NCBI RefSeq assembly: GCF_009674775.1 | Contig: NZ_WKKE01000016.1 | Span: 62,001 to 126,000, forward strand | Length of the DNA stretch: 64,000 bases | Reading direction: 5' to 3' | From: Flavobacterium sp. LC2016-23 | GTDB taxonomy: Bacteria; Bacteroidota; Bacteroidia; Flavobacteriales; Flavobacteriaceae | Shown here: one piece after another, positions 1 through 7,813 of the stretch | How positions within the stretch are numbered: the stretch's first letter is position 1 | Layout: each line of letters opens with the position of its first letter | Notes under the pieces: model-generated | The model's database searches: none | What the model was told of the DNA's origin: nothing | The model's input: only the letters and a program-made list of their open reading frames with translations | Program-made: the position numbers and the translations under genes

Positions 1-852
1 ATCAAAACACAATGGCTGGATGTACGTGAATTCATAAAAACCGATTCCAACTACCGTGATGCTGAAGTAGACTGGGAAGCAACCCAAAAGAATATCAGCA
101 AAAATGTACCCCGAAAAACATTAAACATCACTCAGGGATTTTTGGGTGCGGACGAAAATAATTTCACTACGACTTTAGGCCGTGAGGGTTCCGATTACAC
201 TGCCGGAATTTTCGCTTATTGCCTGAATGCCGAAAGCGTAACAATCTGGAAAGATGTTCCCGGCGTTATGAATGCCGATCCGCGTTATTTTGAAAATGCG
301 AGTTTGCTTAATCAGATTTCGTATCGTGAAGCTATCGAACTGGCCTTTTACGGTGCAACTGTCATTCACCCGAAAACATTACAGCCTTTACAGAAAAAAG
401 AAATTCCGCTGTATGTAAAATCATTTATCAATCCTTTACTAAAAGGAACCTGTGTATCAAAAGGAGTTGACTTAGAACCGCAATATCCGTGTTTTATCGT
501 AAAAAGAAACCAGCTTCTGATTTCGCTTTCCTCGATTGATTTCTCTTTTATCATGGAGGAAAACATTAGTGAAATTTTTGCTCTGTTCCACGAATTCAAA
601 ATCAAGGTCAACCTAATTCAGAATTCTGCAATTAGTTTTTCGGTTTGTGTGGAAGATAAATTTGAGAATTTTAATGACCTGAATGCAATCCTCTCCAAGA
701 AATTCAAAGTGGATTACAACGAGAATGTGACTTTATACACGATTCGTCACTTCACCGAACAGGCAGCCCAGACTGTTGAAGAAAACAAAGCGGTTTTATT
801 AAAACAGGTAAGCCGTGAAACGATGCAGATTGTGACGAAAGAGATCAATTAA
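1..852 (+). CDS. lysC: Aspartate kinase, C-terminal part (5' end outside window)
   Basis: The reading frame is open from base 1 and ends at TAA 850-852, so about 283 residues are visible and the N-terminus is missing. The enzyme phosphorylates L-aspartate, the first step toward Lys, Thr, Met and diaminopimelate. The kinase-fold segment TTLGREGSDYTAG is visible, followed by KDVPGVMNADPR and the YGATVIHPKTL motif typical of aspartokinases. The last ~120 residues fit an ACT-type regulatory region. The protein stops soon after that region with no homoserine dehydrogenase domain, so it is a monofunctional form. The motifs make the family call firm; which isozyme it is cannot be told from this part. 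Confidence 0.93.
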   Translation: MKTQWLDVREFIKTDSNYRDAEVDWEATQKNISKNVPRKTLNITQGFLGADENNFTTTLGREGSDYTAGIFAYCLNAESVTIWKDVPGVMNADPRYFENASLLNQISYREAIELAFYGATVIHPKTLQPLQKKEIPLYVKSFINPLLKGTCVSKGVDLEPQYPCFIVKRNQLLISLSSIDFSFIMEENISEIFALFHEFKIKVNLIQNSAISFSVCVEDKFENFNDLNAILSKKFKVDYNENVTLYTIRHFTEQAAQTVEENKAVLLKQVSRETMQIVTKEIN

Positions 853-895
853 TTTTTTCTGGCTTTACCGTTAATTATAGAATTCAAAAATACTC

Positions 896-930
896 AAAAG
901 ACTTCATTTCATAAATGAGGTCTTTTTTTT
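896..930 (+). terminator. Intrinsic terminator after aspartate kinase
   Basis: A 12-bp stem (AAGACTTCATTT with AAATGAGGTCTT, one mismatch) closes a 3-nt loop and is followed by a T-run. It lies between convergent genes and could serve both, although the T-run favours the plus strand. Confidence 0.8.
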
Positions 931-932
931 TA

Positions 933-1316
933 CTATTCTGCTCTATTATTTTTTAGATCTTCAATGATTGCTTTGAGTACAAGAATTTCACCTTCACGTA
1001 TCATTATTATTTCCCTATACACATTAAGCAATGCACTTAGCATTTCATTTTCTTTTATCAAATCATTATTTTTGGTAATTGTTTCTTCCTCATCCTTCAC
1101 CAGTTCTTCCGGTGTCAACTGGAAAAATTCGCAGATTCTGTTGATGTAACTCGCCCATGAACAGCTTTCACCTCTTTCTATGCGTGCATAAGCAGATTGG
1201 GACATACACAAACCATTTGCTGCTGCTTCCTGAGACATGTCATTAGCCTGACGTAACTTTTTTAGCTTATTTCCTACTATCCTATTCATATAATCAACAT
1301 TTTCGGCAGTAAACAT
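933..1316 (-). CDS. XRE-family helix-turn-helix regulator
   Basis: A 127-residue cytoplasmic DNA-binding protein. A Cro/CI-type HTH spans roughly residues 14-72 (KLKKLRQANDMSQEAAA, then MSQSAYARIERGE, then FFQLTPEEL). A charged C-terminal helix of about 45 residues could form a coiled coil for dimerisation. An alternative start is the internal Met at 1289, immediately before the HTH; the longer start is kept because no clear ribosome site separates them. It is divergent from the lipoprotein gene at 1445, and the gap carries two operator-like repeats, suggesting that it controls itself and that neighbour. The family is certain; the target is inferred. Confidence 0.85.
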   Translation of the reverse strand: MFTAENVDYMNRIVGNKLKKLRQANDMSQEAAANGLCMSQSAYARIERGESCSWASYINRICEFFQLTPEELVKDEEETITKNNDLIKENEMLSALLNVYREIIMIREGEILVLKAIIEDLKNNRAE

Positions 1317-1334
1317 AGGAAATATTTTACATTA

Positions 1335-1370
1335 AACCGAAAATCGGTTTTAAATAACCGAAAATCGACT
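1335..1370. promoter_or_regulatory. Tandem operator-like repeats between XRE gene and lipoprotein operon
   Basis: The palindrome AACCGAAAATCGGTT at 1335-1349 is followed by a second copy, AACCGAAAATCGACT, at 1356-1370. The copies start 21 bp apart, which is two helical turns. They lie just upstream of the XRE start and in the divergent intergenic space. This fits cooperative binding of an HTH dimer; the identity of the binder is inferred. Confidence 0.6.
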
Positions 1371-1444
1371 AAGACCTATTTGAAATGATTCGTAAGTTTG
1401 TTCTCATAAATTAAGTTGATTACTAATTATTAAAGTACTTTATT

Positions 1445-2359
1445 ATGAAAAAGATTTTACTAATCACATTATTACTATTTATTAGTCTGCTAAACTCATG
1501 TAGTACGAATGATCCAATAAAACAAGAATCTCCTGAAAATATTGATTATGCTATTTTAAATAAATCCATAGACAATCAGATTAACATCTTCCACAAAATA
1601 CATTTCAACGAAGACAATATCGATCAATATCTTAAATATTTTAAAACAGTTCCAGCTAAGGAAATGGAGAATAAAAATATTCCCAAAGAAACTACAATTA
1701 AAATTACACTAGCACCTCATTACAATAATAAGGAAAGTCAATTCATGCTTAGTTTTTATCAGAATTTAGTGAACTGTTATGATAATAAAATTATCGTGCT
1801 TTTAAATTCAAAAAGAATTTCACTTAACGAAGGTGGTTTTTCATCAGAATTTAAAGAGGAAACTAATTTTATATTCAATACGATTGAAAAAACTACAAAT
1901 GAAATAAGCAATATTTTAAACAAATCACAAATCAACAGAACTGGAAAAAGCTCAGGTTTCGGAGACTGTGTTGCAAAACAAGGCAAAAATATTGGAAGAG
2001 CTGTAGCTACTGGAGCTTTGGTGGGTGCTGTTAGTGGCGCAATAACAGGCGCAACAGTTGGAACTGTCTCACTACCAGGAGTAGGAACAGCAACCGGAAT
2101 AGTAGCAGGAGCAGTTTTTGGAGCAGCTAAAGGCGCTGTTGGCAGTGGTCTTACAACCTTTGCGTGGGTACTTGTAGATTGCGTAATGGAACGTAAAGAA
2201 TCAAAAATCTTGCATATAAATTATAAGGATCTTTATAATGATATCTTACTTGCAAATGACTCGGACAAAACAGATTCTAACATTTTTGACAACTCTGATT
2301 CACTAATAAATACTGTTTTACTAGCTGACGAAAGTACTACGATAAAATTTATTAAATAA
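1445..2359 (+). CDS. Lipoprotein with glycine-zipper segment, unknown function
   Basis: A 304-residue protein with a lipoprotein signal (hydrophobic residues 4-17, lipobox ending LLNSC), so probably membrane-anchored after export. Residues ~180-245 form a Gly/Ala-rich stretch with many GxxxG spacings (for example ALVGAVSGAITGATVG). Such segments pack tightly in membranes and occur in pore-forming peptides, two-peptide bacteriocins and glycine-zipper envelope proteins. The stretch is bracketed by two DC motifs, which could form a disulfide. It is followed after 4 bp by a small two-helix membrane protein, consistent with one operon. No known family was recognised. A toxin or envelope-stress role is only a guess. 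Confidence 0.7.
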   Translation: MKKILLITLLLFISLLNSCSTNDPIKQESPENIDYAILNKSIDNQINIFHKIHFNEDNIDQYLKYFKTVPAKEMENKNIPKETTIKITLAPHYNNKESQFMLSFYQNLVNCYDNKIIVLLNSKRISLNEGGFSSEFKEETNFIFNTIEKTTNEISNILNKSQINRTGKSSGFGDCVAKQGKNIGRAVATGALVGAVSGAITGATVGTVSLPGVGTATGIVAGAVFGAAKGAVGSGLTTFAWVLVDCVMERKESKILHINYKDLYNDILLANDSDKTDSNIFDNSDSLINTVLLADESTTIKFIK

Positions 2360-2363
2360 CATT

Positions 2364-2591
2364 ATGAAACCCAACAATATAAAAAAACTCATTTTAATTA
2401 ACAACTACATAGTTAGCCCAGTATATATTATTTTAATGTTTTGGTTATTTTTTTTTAATTGGGAACCCTTTTCTATAGAAGAAATAATCGCTCACAGATG
2501 TGACTTAAAAATGTATTTAGCATTTATTTGGGCTATTATTAGTCTTATTCTGTTGCGTTGGGGAATGAAATATCCCAAGAAAATTCCTTAA
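2364..2591 (+). CDS. Small two-helix membrane protein
   Basis: A 75-residue protein with predicted membrane helices at about residues 12-32 and 50-66, separated by a loop containing EEIIAHRCDLK. It starts 4 bp after the stop of the glycine-zipper lipoprotein, so the two are probably translated from one mRNA. The size and topology resemble small immunity or accessory membrane proteins, but no family was recognised. It uses the same AT-rich codons as its two neighbours. Confidence 0.6.
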   Translation: MKPNNIKKLILINNYIVSPVYIILMFWLFFFNWEPFSIEEIIAHRCDLKMYLAFIWAIISLILLRWGMKYPKKIP

Positions 2592-2607
2592 TCCCCTCAC
2601 TTAATTT

Positions 2608-3237
2608 ATGAAAAACCCTTTTTTCAAGTACTTAATACTTTCTATTCTCTTTATTCTAATTGCAGAAATTTTTAAGAAAGCGATTCATTTTGATTATTTA
2701 CCTTTCCATTCATTTTCCGAGCAACTCATCTCTAAACAGATTGAAAATTTCATCGGCTTTCAAAAAAAACGGCAATGGATCGGGTATGTGTTTATTCCGG
2801 TCATTCTCCTAATTAAAACTATGCTAATTGCTACTATACTTTATATTGGCCTGACTTTCTCTGACAGGGAGTTAAAGTTTTATCGTCTTTGGGACGCTGT
2901 CATAAAAGCAGAATGTATCTTTTTACTAGTTCCTGTTTTCAAAATTATCTGGTTTTATTTTTTCCAGACCAGTTACTCTTTAAAAGATATTCAGAACTTC
3001 TATCCGTTATCAGCACTAAATATTATTGAGTACAAAGAGCTGCAAAAGTGGTCTATTTATCCTCTTCAAATTTTAAACTTATTTGAATTAACCTATATTA
3101 TTTACTTAGCACATCAGGTTGGTCATTTAACAAATACCAATACAGATAATGGGCTAAAAATAGTAGGGTACAGTTACGTGCATGCCTTATTGCTTTGGGT
3201 AATTACCATAATGTTCTTCACGCGAAACTATTACTAA
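2608..3237 (+). CDS. Multi-spanning membrane protein, unknown function
   Basis: A 209-residue protein with about five hydrophobic segments (near residues 7-25, 58-82, 100-125, 148-168 and 185-203). It contains aromatic motifs such as KIIWFYFFQTSY and YPLSALNI. It begins 16 bp after the preceding small membrane protein and closes the three-gene set that starts with the glycine-zipper lipoprotein. No family name can be given from the sequence. The gene is AT-rich and lacks catalytic motifs, so a transport, channel or immunity-type role is all that can be suggested. Confidence 0.65.
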   Translation: MKNPFFKYLILSILFILIAEIFKKAIHFDYLPFHSFSEQLISKQIENFIGFQKKRQWIGYVFIPVILLIKTMLIATILYIGLTFSDRELKFYRLWDAVIKAECIFLLVPVFKIIWFYFFQTSYSLKDIQNFYPLSALNIIEYKELQKWSIYPLQILNLFELTYIIYLAHQVGHLTNTNTDNGLKIVGYSYVHALLLWVITIMFFTRNYY

Positions 3238-3311
3238 AAAAAAAATGTGCTGCATTTTTTATTTTACACCGCTTCAATATCCTTAAAAATCTTGCTGACA
3301 CGATTTATCTT

Positions 3312-3436
3312 TTAGACAATAAAATCATAACTCACTTTGAAACCAGCACCATTTAATGCAAACACCATACTTTTTATAGTGATTACTGGAAATTCGAATA
3401 GCAAAATCAGGTTTTGTCCAAAAGCAAAGCCTTTTC
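3312..3436 (-). pseudogene. Possible remnant of an XRE/HigA-type antitoxin C-terminus
   Basis: On the minus strand about 40 codons stay open to a TAA at 3312-3314. They read TIKSMVFALNGAGFKVSYDF near the end, which resembles the last helix and strand of small HTH antitoxins (a TIKTM..VLNALGFKVSY-like pattern recalled from the family). No start codon or HTH is intact and the frame is blocked upstream, so if real it is a decayed fragment. The match is short and could be chance. Confidence 0.2.
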
Positions 3437-3478
3437 TGTTTTAGCAGACTGCCTTTTCATTTTACCACTATTAAATAC

Positions 3479-3486
3479 TACTTTTG
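3479..3486 (+). promoter_or_regulatory. Bacteroidota -7 promoter element for the 3509 gene
   Basis: TACTTTTG matches the TAnnTTTG consensus of Flavobacterium/Bacteroides housekeeping promoters and lies 23 bp before the ATG. Confidence 0.55.
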
Positions 3487-3508
3487 ACTTTTTGGAGTTA
3501 AAGTCTTT

Positions 3509-6500
3509 ATGTTGAAAAAATTACTTTTTTTGATGGTGTTTGTTTTTTATTCCGGGCTTCACGCGCAGGAAAGCAACTCCCTGTACAAAACCAAAAAAGT
3601 TCCGGTTTCGAAAGACACTATTCAATTGGAAAAATTCAGCATAAATTCAGGCTTCTTTCAACTTTTAAATTCAAAAAACGAACTGATTGATACTGCTTTT
3701 TATAAGATCGATTTTGCTAAGGGAAGTTTAATTTTAAAGGAAAATTTTGTTTCAGATTCCGATACCTTAATTGTAAATTATCTAAACTATCCCGATTTTT
3801 TAACCAAAGAATACAGTTTATACAATGACAGTCAGGTGGTGAGCAATGATGTTACCACTGACAAATTGTATAAAATTGAGAACTCCACCAAAAAAGCCAT
3901 TCCGTTTGACGGATTAAATACCTCCGGAAGCATCACACGCGGTGTTACGGTCGGCAATAATCAGAACACCGTTTTGAATTCGAATTTAGATCTCCAGATT
4001 ACCGGAAAAATATCCGACAAAGTAAGTTTAAGAGCCTCACTTCAGGACAGCAATATCCCATTGCAGGATGGCGGCTATTCCCAAAAACTGGATCAGTTTG
4101 ACAATATCTTCATGGAACTTTTCAGCGATGACTGGAACATTCGGGCTGGTGATGTCTTTTTAGAAAACAGGAAAACACAATTTTTAAGCTTCAATAAAAA
4201 AGTTCAGGGAATTGCCGCAAGCTTTGATTTTGATACGGAAAAAAGCAAAACCAATATTTTTGCATCGGTTGCCTTTGTGAAAGGGCAATACGCCAAAAGT
4301 ACTTTTGTAGGACAGGAAGGCAATCAGGGACCTTATAAATTAAAAGGACAAAACGGGGAGTTGTATGTTCTGGTAATTTCGGGTTCAGAACGTGTTTACG
4401 TAAATGGTGTTTTACTAAAACGCGGCGAAAACAACGATTATGTGATTGATTACAATGCGGGCGAAATTGTTTTTACGTCGCTTTTTACAATCACGTCAGA
4501 GATGCGTATTACCATTGAATACCAGTATTCCGACCGAAATTACAACCGATTAGTGACGTATGCCGGAGCTACACATGAAAATAAAAGCTGGAGTTTCGGA
4601 GGTTATATCTATTCTGAAAGTGATTTAAAAAATCAGCCCTTACAGCAAAACCTTTCTACAGCCCAAGTCCGGATTCTTGCTCAGGCCGGAGATGACCAGA
4701 ACCAGATGACAGCTCCTTCTGCTTATGAAGAGGCTTATGCAGACAATAAAATTTTATACAAAAAAATCATTTTGAACGGTCTTGACGTTTATGAATATTC
4801 GAATAATTCAACTGATGTTTTATACAATGTAAAATTTAGTCTTGTCGGAAATAATCTTGGGAATTATGTCATTCAGAATAACAATTCGGTCGAGCGTATC
4901 TACGAATATGTTGCTCCCGTAAATGGTATTTTACAGGGAAATTACGAGCCGATTGTAAAACTGACCGCACCGATGAAAATTCAGGTGGCTACGTTTTTAG
5001 GAAAATACAATCCGGATGAAAAAACGCTGGTTGATTTTGAAATTGCAGTGAGCAATAACGATAAAAATCTGTTTTCAACTATTGATGATTCGAATAATGA
5101 AGGTGTTGCTGTAAAAACGAATGTCAAAAAACGTCTTTTTACCAGAGAATGGACATTGGATGCTTTTGCCAATTATCAGTTTGTACAGGAAGATTTCAGG
5201 TCCGTAGAGCGTTTATACAACATAGAATTTAATCGCGACTGGAATTTAAATTCGACCCTTTTAGGAAATCAGAGTTTGCTGGTTACAGGTCTTAATTTTG
5301 ATCTCTTCTCTAAAAAAGAAACCACTAATATAGGTTTGTTTACCTATCAATTCGAAAAATTAGATTTTACCAAGAGTTATTCCGGGGGACGCCATACGGC
5401 CAACGCTTTCTTTAAACTGAATAATTGGACAATTGAAAATCGCGGAAGTTTCCTAAGTTCTGATGCTACAAATTCAAATTCCAAATTCATAAGAAACCTA
5501 ACCAAAACCAAATATCATTTTGGAAAAAACTGGGTTGGCGGAAGTGTTCAGATCGAAGATAATCAGGAAAAAGACAAAACCAACAATCAGTTTTCGGCGT
5601 TGAGCCAGCGGTTTTCAGAATATGGCGTTTTTATGGGACGCGGCGACAGTACAAAAGTTTTTGTAGAACTGGGGTATTTGCAGCGCCGCAATGACAGTTT
5701 GCAAAATGGTTTTTTACAGCATGTCAATGATTCGAAAATGTACGTCCTGAAATCGAAATTAATCCAGAACAAAAAAACAGATTTAGCGGTTTATGCGAGT
5801 TACCGGACTTTAGCTTTTACGGATACAGCCCGTAAAAGTGAACCTTCTTTAAATTCCAGAATTCTCTATAACGATCGTTTCTTCAATCAGCTGATGCAAA
5901 TCGGGACAACTTATGAAACCAGTTCCGGAACTATTGCACAACAGGAATTTACGTACGTAGAAGTTCCAACGGGACAGGGAGTTTATACCTGGAATGATTA
6001 TAACGGCAACGGAATTCAGGAACTGGAAGAGTTTGAAATTGCTCCTTTTCCGGATCAGGCCAAGTTTATACGCATCTTTTTACCGAATCAGATTTACATC
6101 AAAACCAATCAGAATAAGTTCTCGCAATCGGTAACCTTAAATCCGCTGCAATGGCAAAACGAGACTGGTTTCAAAAAACTGGTCTCTTATTTTTACAACC
6201 AGACTTCGTTTATTATGGACCGAAAGGTAAAAAATGACGGAGGTCATTTCGAACTGAATCCGTTTAATACTTCTGATGAAAATATGCTGGGGCTAAATTC
6301 CAGTTTCAGAAACAGCCTTTATTATAACCGTGGAAAACAGAACCATTCAGTAACCTATTCTTATCTGATCAATAAGGGGAAAAATTTGCTTTCGATTGGT
6401 TCACAAGAAGTCAGGAACAATTCCCATCAACTGCAATACACGCATCTGTATCAAAAAAGCTGGTTGTTTAACTGGTTTACCAAAACAATCAAAACCACAT

Positions 6501-6937
6501 TAGTTTCTGAAGATTTTACAGAAAAAAATTATGATTTGGAAGGCTATCAGATTGCCCCGAAAATCAGCTATTTGTTTTCAAAAAACACCAGCCTGGATTT
6601 CTTTTATGAATTACAAAACAAAAAGAATCAGACCGGAAACTTAGAAACTTTAGCCCAAAACCGAATCGGAACTTCTTTTTCGTATGCCGGTGAAAAAAAA
6701 GTAACCATAAGTGGTGAGTTCTCTTTTTATGAAAATAAATTTACGGGGAATGAATTTTCATCTGTTGGATTTCAAATGTTAGAAGGGCTTCAGGCGGGGC
6801 AGAATTTAGTCTGGAAACTTCTTTTGCAGAAGAATATAACCCAGTTTTTAGACATCAATTTAAACTATCAGGGCCGCAAAAGCGAAACCGGAAACACCAT
6901 TCATACCGGAAATATTCAGCTTCGCGCTTATTTTTAA
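3509..6937 (+). CDS. Large outer-membrane beta-barrel protein, SprA-like N-terminal pattern
   Basis: An 1142-residue exported protein with a Sec signal peptide (residues 1-19, ending LHAQ). After a small beta-rich domain, residues ~140-240 contain GSITRGVTVGNNQN, then VLNSNLDLQITG, then DSNIPLQDGG and NIRAGDVFLE. This series resembles the start of barrel repeats in the gliding/T9SS translocon protein SprA. The rest is long alternating amphipathic strands and it ends in an aromatic residue (RAYF), as outer-membrane barrels do. It is about half the size of SprA and lacks a TonB plug, so it is a distinct paralogue-like family. The barrel call is firm; the relation to SprA is from recall and its role is unknown. 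Confidence 0.75.
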   Translation: MLKKLLFLMVFVFYSGLHAQESNSLYKTKKVPVSKDTIQLEKFSINSGFFQLLNSKNELIDTAFYKIDFAKGSLILKENFVSDSDTLIVNYLNYPDFLTKEYSLYNDSQVVSNDVTTDKLYKIENSTKKAIPFDGLNTSGSITRGVTVGNNQNTVLNSNLDLQITGKISDKVSLRASLQDSNIPLQDGGYSQKLDQFDNIFMELFSDDWNIRAGDVFLENRKTQFLSFNKKVQGIAASFDFDTEKSKTNIFASVAFVKGQYAKSTFVGQEGNQGPYKLKGQNGELYVLVISGSERVYVNGVLLKRGENNDYVIDYNAGEIVFTSLFTITSEMRITIEYQYSDRNYNRLVTYAGATHENKSWSFGGYIYSESDLKNQPLQQNLSTAQVRILAQAGDDQNQMTAPSAYEEAYADNKILYKKIILNGLDVYEYSNNSTDVLYNVKFSLVGNNLGNYVIQNNNSVERIYEYVAPVNGILQGNYEPIVKLTAPMKIQVATFLGKYNPDEKTLVDFEIAVSNNDKNLFSTIDDSNNEGVAVKTNVKKRLFTREWTLDAFANYQFVQEDFRSVERLYNIEFNRDWNLNSTLLGNQSLLVTGLNFDLFSKKETTNIGLFTYQFEKLDFTKSYSGGRHTANAFFKLNNWTIENRGSFLSSDATNSNSKFIRNLTKTKYHFGKNWVGGSVQIEDNQEKDKTNNQFSALSQRFSEYGVFMGRGDSTKVFVELGYLQRRNDSLQNGFLQHVNDSKMYVLKSKLIQNKKTDLAVYASYRTLAFTDTARKSEPSLNSRILYNDRFFNQLMQIGTTYETSSGTIAQQEFTYVEVPTGQGVYTWNDYNGNGIQELEEFEIAPFPDQAKFIRIFLPNQIYIKTNQNKFSQSVTLNPLQWQNETGFKKLVSYFYNQTSFIMDRKVKNDGGHFELNPFNTSDENMLGLNSSFRNSLYYNRGKQNHSVTYSYLINKGKNLLSIGSQEVRNNSHQLQYTHLYQKSWLFNWFTKTIKTTLVSEDFTEKNYDLEGYQIAPKISYLFSKNTSLDFFYELQNKKNQTGNLETLAQNRIGTSFSYAGEKKVTISGEFSFYENKFTGNEFSSVGFQMLEGLQAGQNLVWKLLLQKNITQFLDINLNYQGRKSETGNTIHTGNIQLRAYF

Positions 6938-7000
6938 TGCTTTCCAGGAAACATTCACATAAATTGATTAATTTTAATTGAAATTCTAACACCTTAACTT

Positions 7001-7570
7001 ATGAAAAAATTAGTATTATTCTGCTTTATGTTAGTGCTGTCCGGTAATTTTTATGCTCAGGAAACCACAAAAACGACTAAGGCAAAAAGTGAGACGGCTG
7101 CTAAAAAGAAAAAAGCAGCAGCTGATAAGGAAGTAGCAGACGCCAAAAAAGAAACGGCAAAAGCTAAAAACGCGACCGCAGACCAAGCCTCTGCAGATGC
7201 CAAAAAAGAAGCTGCAAAAGCAAAAAAGGCAGCAGACAAAGCTACCGATGCATCAGCAAAAGCAAAAACTGATGCTGCAAAGACCAAAAGCGAAGCTGCA
7301 AAAGCCAAAAAAGCTGCCAAAGAGGAAAGCACAAAAGCGGACTTGAAAAAAACAGAAGCTAAAACCGATACCAAAGTTAAGGCAGTCAAGAAAGATGGCA
7401 CGGCAACGAAAAAAACAGCTGCCAAAACATTGAAGGAAACCAACGAAAAAGCACCAAAAGTTGCTGATAAAGTTACCGGGGAGTACAATGGTAAAAAAGT
7501 ATACACAGGGCCAAGAGGCGGTAAATATTATATCAACGCAAACGGCAACAAAACGTACATTCAGGATTAA
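7001..7570 (+). CDS. Exported Lys/Ala-rich histone-H1-like protein with PBCV-type basic adaptor domain
   Basis: A 189-residue protein. Residues 1-20 form a signal peptide ending FYAQ. Residues ~24-150 are a low-complexity Lys/Ala/Thr helix with imperfect repeats of the AKKAADKA type, like histone H1 tails. The last ~25 residues (KKVYTGPRGGKYYINANGNK and a short tail) match the PBCV-specific basic adaptor domain, first named from chlorella viruses and also found in bacteria. A strong terminator follows. The highly basic exported chain suggests binding to an acidic polymer such as extracellular DNA, LPS or polysaccharide; this is inference. The opposite-strand open frame in this region is a by-product of the repeats. 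Confidence 0.8.
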   Translation: MKKLVLFCFMLVLSGNFYAQETTKTTKAKSETAAKKKKAAADKEVADAKKETAKAKNATADQASADAKKEAAKAKKAADKATDASAKAKTDAAKTKSEAAKAKKAAKEESTKADLKKTEAKTDTKVKAVKKDGTATKKTAAKTLKETNEKAPKVADKVTGEYNGKKVYTGPRGGKYYINANGNKTYIQD

Positions 7571-7590
7571 GCATAATTTTACCAGTATAG

Positions 7591-7621
7591 AAAAAGGAAC
7601 TATTTAATGGTTCCTTTTTTT
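7591..7621 (+). terminator. Intrinsic terminator
   Basis: AAAAAGGAAC pairs with GGTTCCTTTTT around an 8-nt loop and runs into T residues, 20 bp after the preceding stop. Confidence 0.85.
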
Positions 7622-7813
7622 GTGCCAAACTGTTTTAAAAGCAAATCAGCTGTTAACATACAAATAACCTTGCCCTCTAAATCCTGATATTATTCGGCTC
7701 TTTTAACTGAAAAATAAGGCTCCATTTGAATTATAGAGTTAATAATTTAGTAATACGACTGAAATAACATAAAAAACATATTTCTCTATCTTCGTTTCAA
7801 AAAGCGTTAAACC

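Noticed and set aside
7057..7506. 149-codon open frame antisense to the Lys/Ala-rich gene
   Set aside because: It is a Phe/Ala/Ser-rich complement of the repeats. The sense frame has a signal peptide, a recognised C-terminal domain and a terminator.
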